Positions 1-4,839 of a DNA stretch of 5,716 nt are shown here, one piece after another (the stretch's first letter is position 1; every line of letters starts with the position of its first letter). A program made the translations under genes and the position numbers. Where the stretch lies: positions 1 through 5,716 of the forward strand of contig CAZCZJ010000107.1 of NCBI GenBank assembly GCA_964503235.1, in the 5' to 3' direction. Below the pieces are notes generated by a model. It made no database searches, was not told the DNA's origin, and saw only the letters and a program-made list of their open reading frames with translations. Source of the DNA: W425 sp964503235 (GTDB lineage: Bacteria > Chloroflexota > Dehalococcoidia > Dehalococcoidales > RBG-16-60-22).

Positions 1-194
1 CCGACTCCTTTCTGATGGGTCATGATGAGCTGCAGGTCGTCGCCGCACTTGGTAGCCTGGCAGTCGATCAACATACCGGCTTTTTTAGCCTTTTCCAGGC
101 ATTCGGCAGCTTTGGCGATAATAGCAGGGTGTGACTCGGAATGACCGACATATCCGCCGATGTCGGCCTTGATTACGGACAATGTAATCTTCAT
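1..194 (-). CDS. fbp: Fructose-1,6-bisphosphate aldolase/phosphatase, N-terminal part
   Basis: Partial gene: it starts at ATG 194-192 and leaves the window at position 1. The 64 visible residues begin MKITLSVIKADIGGYVGH and continue to GDDLQLIMTHQKGV. This matches the N-terminus of the bifunctional FBP aldolase/phosphatase (type V FBPase) of archaea and deep-branching bacteria. That enzyme condenses triose phosphates to fructose-1,6-bisphosphate and dephosphorylates it to fructose-6-phosphate, a one-way gluconeogenic step in the cytosol. Residues known in the family as Mg2+ ligands are present at the expected places: D11, H18, D52 and D53. A GGAGG ribosome site (204-200) lies 5 nt before the ATG. 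Only 18 nt separate it from the cobO stop, so the two genes are probably one transcript with cobO first. The identification is firm; the C-terminal two thirds cannot be checked here. Confidence 0.93.
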   Translation of the reverse strand, partial: MKITLSVIKADIGGYVGHSESHPAIIAKAAECLEKAKKAGMLIDCQATKCGDDLQLIMTHQKGV

Positions 195-212
195 TATTAC
201 CTCCGGATTAAT

Positions 213-755
213 TTAGTATTCTATGCCCTTTCGGGCATTAATCCCTTTATCAAAGGGGTGTTTGACCTTGACCATCTCGGTTACGAGGTCGGCCTTTTCA
301 ATGAGGCGGTTATGGGCATAGCGACCGGTGAGGATAAGCTCTACGTTTTCCGGTTTCCGGCTGACGAGGTCGATAACGTCATCGAGTTCTATCAGTTTGT
401 ATTCCACGGCAACATTCACTTCATCCAGTACCACGAGGTCGTATTTACCGTTGAGGGCGGCCTCACGAGCCGCCTCCAGGGCGAGTTTTGCCTGCCTGAT
501 ATCCTCAGGGTCGACATTGGCCGGGTCAATAAGACGCCGCAAACCGAAGCTGGCAACGTCAACGTCAGGTAGTTTGGTCAGAGAAGCGTATTCGCCACGG
601 TTGTAATCGCCCTTCATGAAGAAAACAATGAATACTCTTAAACCGTGACCGGCAGCGCGAAGGATGGTACCCAGTGCTGCCGTCGTTTTGCCCTTGCCGT
701 TGCCGGTAAAGACCTGGACCAGACCCTTACCGCCTTGTTCTTTCGATGAAGCCAC
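213..755 (-). CDS. cobO: Cob(I)yrinic acid a,c-diamide adenosyltransferase (CobO/BtuR/CobA family)
   Basis: A 180-residue cytosolic protein that transfers the adenosyl group of ATP to the cobalt of reduced corrinoids, in coenzyme B12 synthesis or salvage. Visible motifs are the P-loop GNGKGKTT (residues 18-25), the acidic DEVN motif (111-114), ELILTGRYA (139-147) and the C-terminal KHPFDKGINARKGIEY typical of the family. The length is within the family's usual range of roughly 175-200. The start is GTG (755-753), with AAGGA at 764-760 as a modest ribosome site. No ATG or GTG lies upstream before the in-frame stop at 800-798, and the P-loop requires a start near here. It is the first gene of a probable cobO-fbp unit. 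In obligately corrinoid-dependent Dehalococcoidia this enzyme serves salvage, but the sequence does not show which role applies. Confidence 0.94.
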   Translation of the reverse strand: MASSKEQGGKGLVQVFTGNGKGKTTAALGTILRAAGHGLRVFIVFFMKGDYNRGEYASLTKLPDVDVASFGLRRLIDPANVDPEDIRQAKLALEAAREAALNGKYDLVVLDEVNVAVEYKLIELDDVIDLVSRKPENVELILTGRYAHNRLIEKADLVTEMVKVKHPFDKGINARKGIEY

Positions 756-870
756 TTCTTCCTTGAAACGATTGATTAATAAATATACACAAACATTCTA
801 TTTACGCGCTGTAGGAAAAAAGGTAGCATCCGGTTAGAAATGGGTAATATTTTAGGTAATAAAGATGATA

Positions 871-891
871 CAGGAGCCCCCGGGGTTCCTG
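871..891. other. GC-rich near-perfect hairpin in the cobO leader
   Basis: Arms CAGGAGCCCC (871-880) and GGGGTTCCTG (882-891) pair over 10 positions around one central base. Folded, the inner C-G pairs must open to form a loop. Position six is a G-U wobble in plus-strand RNA but an A-C mismatch in minus-strand RNA. No uridine run follows on either strand, so it is a poor terminator. It may be a mobile or structural repeat, or a leader stem. Confidence 0.4.
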
Positions 892-913
892 GTTGAAGCA
901 GTGACATCTGGCA

Positions 914-929
914 AATATATGCATATATT
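914..929. promoter_or_regulatory. Perfect 16-bp palindrome, possible operator
   Basis: AATATATGCATATATT is a perfect 16-bp palindrome just downstream of the candidate cobO promoter, roughly +6 to +21 of the predicted transcript. The position would suit a repressor dimer. AT-rich palindromes also arise by chance, so the regulatory reading is inference. Confidence 0.3.
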
Positions 930-941
930 ACACCCGACAGT

Positions 942-970
942 CTAATACCCGATAAGAAATAATATGTCAA
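942..970 (-). promoter_or_regulatory. Candidate sigma-70 promoter for cobO-fbp
   Basis: On the minus strand TTGACA (970-965) is followed after 17 nt by TATTAG (947-942), which matches the -10 consensus at 4 of 6 positions. This would give a leader of about 180 nt before the cobO GTG. It is the best promoter-like pair found upstream of cobO. A second perfect TTGACA at 1007-1002 has no good -10 partner. Confidence 0.45.
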
Positions 971-1096
971 GCAATGGCGACTATCAGAATAATAAGCCAA
1001 TTGTCAATCAATACAGTTTAGCAATAACCTAGCGAAATGTCAATATCGCGGGTTCTGTTTGGTTCCGGTTGCATTTGGTTGAGAAGTGCTTGCCTT

Positions 1097-1218
1097 ACCC
1101 CCTGACCCCCTCTCCAAACAGAGATATTAAATCTATCCGGTAATACTTATGTTTGGAGAGGAGGAGAGGAAAAAGAGGGACTGACGACCCTCTCAAACAC
1201 CCTGTTGGGGAGTGGGGT
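1097..1218. repeat. Inverted-repeat intergenic element (REP/MITE-like)
   Basis: Several nested or adjacent stems are packed together. There is a perfect 12-bp inverted repeat, CCTCTCCAAACA (1109-1120) with TGTTTGGAGAGG (1150-1161), around a 29-nt loop. A second stem is AGAGGG (1174-1179) with CCCTCT (1188-1193). At the outer ends, ACCCC...CCCC (1097-1109) is loosely complementary to GGGG...GGGGT (1207-1218). The C-rich edge resembles dispersed non-coding repeats in many environmental bacterial genomes. Copies elsewhere in the genome cannot be seen from here, so the exact ends are uncertain. Confidence 0.5.
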
Positions 1219-1360
1219 GAAAGAATACGGGATAGTCGCACGATGATACGAGGGCGGTCTCAGCCTACGCCAAGGCTGCGGCGGGCTAGCCGGGTGGGAA
1301 TAGATAATTAAGGGGGGTAAATGGGAGGGGTTAATGCGCGGCAACCGGATGAGAACGGGC

Positions 1361-1945
1361 TCATACCCGCGTTTGTTTATTAACCTGAGGTAAAACTTTA
1401 GGTCTTGTCCTGATTAGATGGGTAAATCCGACCAGGCATGGCAAAGCAATACTGTAGAGAATGAGCGGAACAGAGGTGCCCATCCACCAGCTGACTAATG
1501 AAAGAGGTGCAAATAGGACAGCGCTGGCAATAATGACGTTTCTTTTTAAAAGGAGGACCAGTATTGCCGGGGTTGCCAAAACGAGCATGGGTTTGGGTAT
1601 CAGCAACAGCAGTACCCCGATAGTCGTGCTCTCGCCGCGACCGCCCCGGAAACCGATAAAGACCGGCCAGTTATGACCGATGACAGCGGCGGCACCCGTA
1701 ATCATAATGAAACCATGGGAGACGCCGCTGGCCTGGGCAATGAGGACAGCTAGGAAACCTTTAGCGGCATCGATGACGCCGACGGTGATACCCGCCTTAC
1801 CGCCCAGCTCACGGAAGGCGTTGGCGGCACCGGAATTCTCATCGCCCATCCGCCGTATGTCTTCTCCCCGCAGGAGGCGACCGGCGATATAGGCGGTGGG
1901 TATGGAACCTAAGATATAACCCGTTATTATTACTACCCAGGGCAT
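1361..1945 (-). CDS. plsY: Divergent PlsY-family glycerol-3-phosphate acyltransferase
   Basis: A 194-residue multi-spanning membrane protein, a usual length for PlsY, which moves an acyl group from acyl-phosphate to glycerol-3-phosphate in phospholipid synthesis. The GSIPTAYIAG start (13-22) and GHNWPVFIGFRGG (90-102) are clear family signatures, and hydrophobic segments alternate with the conserved loops. The catalytic loops are altered. Loop 1 reads GDENSGAANAFR (34-45) where the family has roughly GSGNPGATNVLR; N37, G39, N42 and R45 are kept but the Ser-Gly and Thr positions are changed. Loop 2 reads GGRGEST (101-107) for GGKGVAT. The C-terminal loop keeps a His (H176) but lacks the usual NIxRLxxGxE. 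It may be a paralogue with a changed donor or low activity. GAGGT (1956-1952) lies 6 nt before the ATG and 5 nt after the tRNA CCA end, suggesting transcription from the tRNA promoter. Confidence 0.87.
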   Translation of the reverse strand: MPWVVIITGYILGSIPTAYIAGRLLRGEDIRRMGDENSGAANAFRELGGKAGITVGVIDAAKGFLAVLIAQASGVSHGFIMITGAAAVIGHNWPVFIGFRGGRGESTTIGVLLLLIPKPMLVLATPAILVLLLKRNVIIASAVLFAPLSLVSWWMGTSVPLILYSIALPCLVGFTHLIRTRPKVLPQVNKQTRV

Positions 1946-1961
1946 ATTTCTACCTCAATAC

Positions 1962-2036
<75 letters not shown>

Positions 2037-2046
<10 letters not shown>

Positions 2047-2091
2047 ACTTCTTGAGTTATTGTAGGGTGTGGGTGGAAGGGTGTCAAGACG
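2037..2091. repeat. 55-bp direct repeat, copy 1 (tRNA-Leu promoter and tRNA 5' end)
   Basis: Matches 3172-3226 at 52 of 55 positions, offset 1135 bp. It covers the complete tRNA promoter and the first 10 nt of the tRNA (GCCGGGATGG on the minus strand). The three differences, at 2072, 2077 and 2078, all lie in the promoter spacer. Similarity stops sharply at 2037 and fades after 2091. Confidence 0.92.
2059..2087 (-). promoter_or_regulatory. Promoter of tRNA-Leu (and probably plsY)
   Basis: TTGACA (2087-2082), 17-nt spacer, TACAAT (2064-2059), minus strand. The expected transcription start, about 2052, lies 6-7 nt before the mature tRNA 5' end. Both hexamers and the spacing are close to ideal, as usual for stable RNA genes. 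Confidence 0.85.
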
Positions 2092-2148
2092 ATGGGCGGA
2101 ATCAGCGTTGGTAGCGCCGGAACTGTTCCTCGATTTGCTCCGATTATT

Positions 2149-2166
2149 CCTGCGTTGTTACGCAGG
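2149..2166 (-). terminator. Hairpin downstream of the lipoprotein gene, weak terminator candidate
   Basis: A perfect 7-bp stem CCTGCGT/ACGCAGG with a 4-nt loop, 58 nt beyond the lipoprotein stop. No uridine run follows on the minus strand, so intrinsic termination would be weak. Otherwise 2092-2224 holds nothing clearly recognisable. Confidence 0.3.
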
Positions 2167-2224
2167 GCAATTCAGGCATAGCAATTATTTACAATATGAT
2201 GTTGAACCTGTGGAATAGCATTTA

Positions 2225-3058
2225 TTACCAGAAAAGACCCGCCTCTTCCATATCGATTTCAGCAGAAAACTTGACGAGATTTCCCGATCGGCTTACATCA
2301 ACGCGAGAGAAATCAGATGATTCCATATCGCTTTCGATATCGCTCAAGGCATCCTCGGCATCTTCACTATCATCAAATAAAAAGCAACCGCTAAACTTCA
2401 TCAAGTCTGCATTCACCTTCGAAAAAGCCATTCCCGCAGCACCTGCACCGGGGTAAAACTCTCCGGCCATGATTATAGAAAATAGTCCGGGTGACATTTC
2501 CCTGATTACATCACGGACGTCTTCATTTTTTTCATAGACTGATGTCTCCGGGTCAGCTATGACTTCTATAGATTCCTCAACACCGTCCTCACCACCAAGG
2601 ATTAAGGTGTTATTGTGAATCGCTACAACATCACTATAGCCGTACCATATCTCAACGCCCATGTAATCGTCTTTATCGTAATCATCATCCTTCAGTTGGT
2701 CCCTGATAGCATCAAAGTTAAAGTCTCCGTTTAACCAGATAACTTCCCCGTAATTGACTACCCCCATTCCTATATAGTTAATATCGTCGAAGTCCATGAT
2801 GTCCGTGTCAGAGCCAGCGTTAATTTCATATTCAAATGAGTCTTTCATCTCTTCATATAGTTCGCTGAAGTCTTTATCCGACTTAAACTTTATAACGTCG
2901 ATGAAAAATATGGTTCCCGTATCTTGCGGCGCCATTTTTGCCAGACCGGTAAGGCTGGTAAAGCCGCCCCCTCCACCATCACACCCTGGCAGTAAAAGGG
3001 CACTCAATAGAGTAACTACCAGTAATCCTGATAGAACCGTTAGAACTTTGCTTTTCAT
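2225..3058 (-). CDS. Acidic lipoprotein of unknown function
   Basis: A 277-residue secreted lipoprotein. The N-terminus has basic residues, a hydrophobic core (about 5-23) and lipobox LPGC (23-26), so C26 should be lipidated and the protein held on the outer face of the membrane. A glycine linker (28-32) leads to a soluble domain very rich in Asp and Glu, with acidic clusters at 124-131, 157-164 and 229-245. No His/Cys metal triad, transmembrane segment or known enzyme motif is seen. The alternating pattern (a helix around 114-123, a GVEIWYG strand, then VVAIHNNTLILGG and a VEESIEVI helix) loosely recalls DUF3352-like extracytoplasmic proteins, but this is weak. GGAGG at 3074-3070 lies 11 nt before the ATG, a rather long spacing. 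The gene sits between two copies of the tRNA-Leu promoter, and the upstream copy probably drives it. Confidence 0.82.
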   Translation of the reverse strand: MKSKVLTVLSGLLVVTLLSALLLPGCDGGGGGFTSLTGLAKMAPQDTGTIFFIDVIKFKSDKDFSELYEEMKDSFEYEINAGSDTDIMDFDDINYIGMGVVNYGEVIWLNGDFNFDAIRDQLKDDDYDKDDYMGVEIWYGYSDVVAIHNNTLILGGEDGVEESIEVIADPETSVYEKNEDVRDVIREMSPGLFSIIMAGEFYPGAGAAGMAFSKVNADLMKFSGCFLFDDSEDAEDALSDIESDMESSDFSRVDVSRSGNLVKFSAEIDMEEAGLFW

Positions 3059-3114
3059 AATGGTTTAAACCTCCCCACAATAAAATATATCCCGGATAGA
3101 ACAGTTCACGTATT

Positions 3115-3145
3115 TTATCTTGATTAACGTTATTAATCAAGATAA
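3115..3145 (-). promoter_or_regulatory. 13-bp perfect inverted repeat in the lipoprotein leader
   Basis: TTATCTTGATTAA (3115-3127) and its exact complement TTAATCAAGATAA (3133-3145) flank a 5-nt loop. It lies about 40 nt downstream of the predicted minus-strand start near 3187 and about 57 nt before the ATG. AT-rich stems with no uridine tail argue against a terminator. A regulator-binding site or an mRNA stabilising stem is more likely. Confidence 0.5.
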
Positions 3146-3171
3146 CGGCTTGACAATATATTATTCTCTCC

Positions 3172-3226
3172 CCATCCCGGCACTTCTTGAGTTATTGTAG
3201 GGTGTGAGTGGGTGGGTGTCAAGACG
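3172..3226. repeat. 55-bp direct repeat, copy 2 (truncated tRNA-Leu promoter region)
   Basis: The distal copy of 2037-2091. It contains the promoter and only the first 10 nt of the tRNA; beyond 3172 the sequence no longer resembles a tRNA. Together with copy 1 it brackets 1080 bp carrying one gene, the lipoprotein. Confidence 0.92.
3194..3222 (-). promoter_or_regulatory. Duplicated tRNA-type promoter reading into the lipoprotein gene
   Basis: TTGACA (3222-3217), 17-nt spacer, TACAAT (3199-3194), minus strand. Hexamers and spacing are the same as in the tRNA-Leu promoter. The predicted start is near 3187, giving a leader of about 130 nt that begins with the tRNA 5' fragment. Confidence 0.75.
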
Positions 3227-3244
3227 GTAAGAGTTTGCCGTGAT

Positions 3245-3272
3245 TTGACAAATACGGTGAAAAGAATATAAT
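3245..3272 (+). promoter_or_regulatory. Consensus sigma-70 promoter for the first DinB gene
   Basis: TTGACA (3245-3250), 16-nt spacer, TATAAT (3267-3272): both hexamers are perfect. The transcript would start near 3279, about 107 nt before the ATG. It is back to back with the minus-strand lipoprotein promoter; the two -35 boxes are 22 bp apart. Confidence 0.82.
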
Positions 3273-3302
3273 AAGAGTCTCAACATAATGTAGCCCCAGA
3301 TA

Positions 3303-3375
3303 TAATATATTGAAATATATTAATATATAGCCATTGTAAATTTCATAAAACATGGTTTTATGTATGTTCATAAAA
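3303..3375 (+). promoter_or_regulatory. Structured leader of the first DinB gene with competing stems
   Basis: The leader contains stem TAATATAT/ATATATTA (3303-3310 and 3315-3322). Next is a three-arm set: CATAAAAC (3344-3351), GTTTTATG (3355-3362) and CATAAAA (3369-3375). The middle arm can pair perfectly with either neighbour but not both. The third arm directly abuts the GGAGG ribosome site (3376-3380), so the choice could affect translation. The stems are AT-rich and weak; function is inferred. Confidence 0.4.
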
Positions 3376-3385
3376 GGAGGCAGCA

Positions 3386-3913
3386 ATGGAATGGCATGAC
3401 ATGATGGTGGATGGTTACGGACGGATTATGGAGATTCTGGAGAGGGCTATAGACGGGCTTACCGAGGATGATTTGAACTGGCAGCCCAAGCCCGATTGTA
3501 ACAGCATCGGCTGGCTGGCCTGGCACCTGACGCGGGTACAGGATGACCATATCGCTTCTTTGATGGGTGAGGAACAACTGTGGATAAAAGACGGCTGGCA
3601 CGCCAGGTTTGAAAGGCCCTCCGACCCCAAGGATATCGGTTTCGGGCATACTCCGGAGGATGTTGCCGCCTTTAAATCACCTGGTGCCGAGACGCAACTC
3701 GGTTACCACCGCGCCGTGATGGAAAGGTCGCAGAGCTTCTTCCCTACTCTTTCCAAGACCGACTTGGACAAAGAACTTAATGAGCCCTGGTTCCAGCCGC
3801 TGCCGACGGTCGGCGTACGCATAATCAGCGTGCTGGGTGATGATTTGGAGCATGCCGGGCAGGTAGCTTATGTACGTGGTTTGCGCCAGGGTAAGGGCTG
3901 GCAGCCGTTTTAA
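3386..3913 (+). CDS. DinB family protein, paralogue A (DinB_2-like)
   Basis: A 175-residue cytosolic protein of the DinB/YfiT-like four-helix-bundle superfamily. Members bind a divalent metal through histidines, and some act as thiol-dependent transferases or isomerases; the substrate here is unknown. Family signatures are NSIGWLAWHLTRVQDDH (39-55), EEQLWIKDGW (62-71), and the closing helix EHAGQVAYVRGL (155-166). H47 and H156 are the likely metal ligands, with H55 or another residue as a possible third. GGAGG (3376-3380) is 5 nt before the ATG, which fixes the start. It has its own consensus promoter. From codon 29 on it is identical to the next gene. It is not the DNA-damage polymerase that also carries the name DinB. 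Confidence 0.9.
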   Translation: MEWHDMMVDGYGRIMEILERAIDGLTEDDLNWQPKPDCNSIGWLAWHLTRVQDDHIASLMGEEQLWIKDGWHARFERPSDPKDIGFGHTPEDVAAFKSPGAETQLGYHRAVMERSQSFFPTLSKTDLDKELNEPWFQPLPTVGVRIISVLGDDLEHAGQVAYVRGLRQGKGWQPF

Positions 3914-4035
3914 GCCCCTTATTAGTACATTCCATCTTTTTCAAATATTTCAAATTATATCCGTGGGGTAAAACTGTCTTTTTTCTGAAAATACTTTTTC
4001 TTTACGCTTTGAGGCACTTGATTTAAGAAACGAAG

Positions 4036-4041
4036 TATAAT
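4036..4041 (+). promoter_or_regulatory. Candidate -10 box for the second DinB gene
   Basis: A perfect TATAAT. The -35 region at 16-18 nt spacing (around GCACTT) is poor, so this promoter is weaker than that of the first gene or needs an activator. The predicted leader is about 65 nt. Confidence 0.45.
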
Positions 4042-4053
4042 CATTATGTGATA

Positions 4054-4082
4054 GGCAGTACCGGTAATATTCAGGTATTGCC
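4054..4082 (+). other. Leader hairpin before the second DinB gene
   Basis: GGCAGTACC (4054-4062) pairs with GGTATTGCC (4074-4082) over nine positions with one G-U wobble, around an 11-nt loop. It is followed by GTTATTTTAT, so it resembles a weak attenuator, 30 nt before the ATG. Confidence 0.4.
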
Positions 4083-4112
4083 GTTATTTTATATTCAAAA
4101 CAGGAGGGATTT

Positions 4113-4640
4113 ATGGAATGGCATGAAATGCTGACAAGCGGTTATGAAGGTGTACTGCGGACGTTACAGTATACCTTGGACGGGCTTACCGAGGAGGATT
4201 TGAACTGGCAGCCCAAGCCCGATTGTAACAGCATCGGCTGGCTGGCCTGGCACCTGACGCGGGTACAGGATGACCATATCGCTTCTTTGATGGGTGAGGA
4301 ACAACTGTGGATAAAAGACGGCTGGCACGCCAGGTTTGAAAGGCCCTCCGACCCCAAGGATATCGGTTTCGGGCATACTCCGGAGGATGTTGCCGCCTTT
4401 AAATCACCTGGTGCCGAGACGCAACTCGGTTACCACCGCGCCGTGATGGAAAGGTCGCAGAGCTTCTTCCCTACTCTTTCCAAGACCGACTTGGACAAAG
4501 AACTTAATGAGCCCTGGTTCCAGCCGCTGCCGACGGTCGGCGTACGCATAATCAGCGTGCTGGGTGATGATTTGGAGCATGCCGGGCAGGTAGCTTATGT
4601 ACGTGGTTTGCGCCAGGGTAAGGGCTGGCAGCCGTTTTAA
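4113..4640 (+). CDS. Chimeric DinB family protein (B head, A body)
   Basis: A 175-residue DinB_2-like protein with an AGGAGG ribosome site (4102-4107) 5 nt before the ATG. Codons 1-28 and the whole 5' leader match the third DinB gene exactly. Codons 29-175 match the first gene exactly, including H47, H55 and H156. The only protein difference from the first gene lies within residues 5-28. The frame is intact and the helix bundle should fold, because the junction falls in the conserved DLNWQP segment where all three proteins agree. It expresses the A-type body from the B-type leader. Function is as uncertain as for the first gene. Confidence 0.9.
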   Translation: MEWHEMLTSGYEGVLRTLQYTLDGLTEEDLNWQPKPDCNSIGWLAWHLTRVQDDHIASLMGEEQLWIKDGWHARFERPSDPKDIGFGHTPEDVAAFKSPGAETQLGYHRAVMERSQSFFPTLSKTDLDKELNEPWFQPLPTVGVRIISVLGDDLEHAGQVAYVRGLRQGKGWQPF

Positions 4641-4762
4641 GCCCCTTATTAGTACATTCCATCTTTTTCAAATATTTCAAATTATATCCGTGGGGTAAAA
4701 CTGTCTTTTTTCTGAAAATACTTTTTCTTTACGCTTTGAGGCACTTGATTTAAGAAACGAAG

Positions 4763-4768
4763 TATAAT
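4763..4768 (+). promoter_or_regulatory. Candidate -10 box for the third DinB gene
   Basis: The 727-bp repeat of the TATAAT at 4036-4041, with the same weak -35 context. Under the duplication model this is the original copy, belonging to gene B. Confidence 0.45.
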
Positions 4769-4780
4769 CATTATGTGATA

Positions 4781-4809
4781 GGCAGTACCGGTAATATTCA
4801 GGTATTGCC
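4781..4809 (+). other. Leader hairpin before the third DinB gene
   Basis: An identical copy of the 9-bp stem at 4054-4082, again followed by a T-rich stretch and the AGGAGG site (4829-4834). Confidence 0.4.
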
Positions 4810-4839
4810 GTTATTTTATATTCAAAACAGGAGGGATTT

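Larger units (their letters stand above)
756..1360. other. 605-bp non-coding region between plsY and cobO
   Basis: No convincing gene. Open frames here lack ribosome sites and have unnatural composition. The cobO-proximal half (756-1030) is AT-rich and holds the promoter candidate, palindrome and hairpin listed separately. The plsY-proximal half (1090-1360) is purine/pyrimidine-skewed and rich in inverted repeats. A CAGCCT/AGGCTG stem with a 6-nt loop occurs at 1261-1278. I found no convincing cobalamin riboswitch core and no clear uridine-tailed terminator for plsY. Confidence 0.6.
3470..4213 (+). repeat. 744-bp tandem direct repeat, copy 1
   Basis: Reading base by base, identical to 4197-4940 at an offset of 727 bp, with the copies overlapping by 17 bp. 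It spans codons 29-175 of the first DinB gene, the 199-bp intergenic region and the first 33-34 codons of the second. The boundaries are single mismatches at 3469/4196 (T/G) and 4214/4941 (C/T). Confidence 0.95.

Noticed and set aside
141..572. 143-codon plus-strand frame across fbp and cobO
   Set aside because: It is antisense to two well-supported genes and has no family-like features.
771..970. Cobalamin riboswitch in the long leader of cobO
   Set aside because: A minus-strand GTCACTG resembles the B12-box GCCACTG, but the surrounding conserved helices and downstream AGYCMGRAGACC-type segment are not in the right order. A covariance-model search would settle it.
776..1000. 74-codon minus-strand open frame upstream of cobO
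   Set aside because: No ribosome site, improbable composition, and it overlaps the promoter, palindrome and hairpin signals.
1147..1344. 65-codon minus-strand frame rich in Pro and Ser
   Set aside because: The composition only reflects the C-rich strand of the inverted-repeat element, and no start signal is present.
2100..2141. Minus-strand reading SEQIEEQFRRYQR followed by stop, like a gene 3' remnant
   Set aside because: It is only 13 codons with an in-frame stop just before, and no partner sequence upstream. It may be a fossil of the sequence displaced by the lipoprotein segment, but the evidence is too thin.
3150..3155. Plus-strand TTGACA just left of the second 55-bp repeat
   Set aside because: No -10-like sequence lies 15-19 nt downstream, where the sequence is GC-rich tRNA-derived repeat.
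2092..3171. Bracketed segment as a complete mobile element
   Set aside because: It carries no integrase, transposase or terminal inverted repeats, so only the duplication scar can be claimed.
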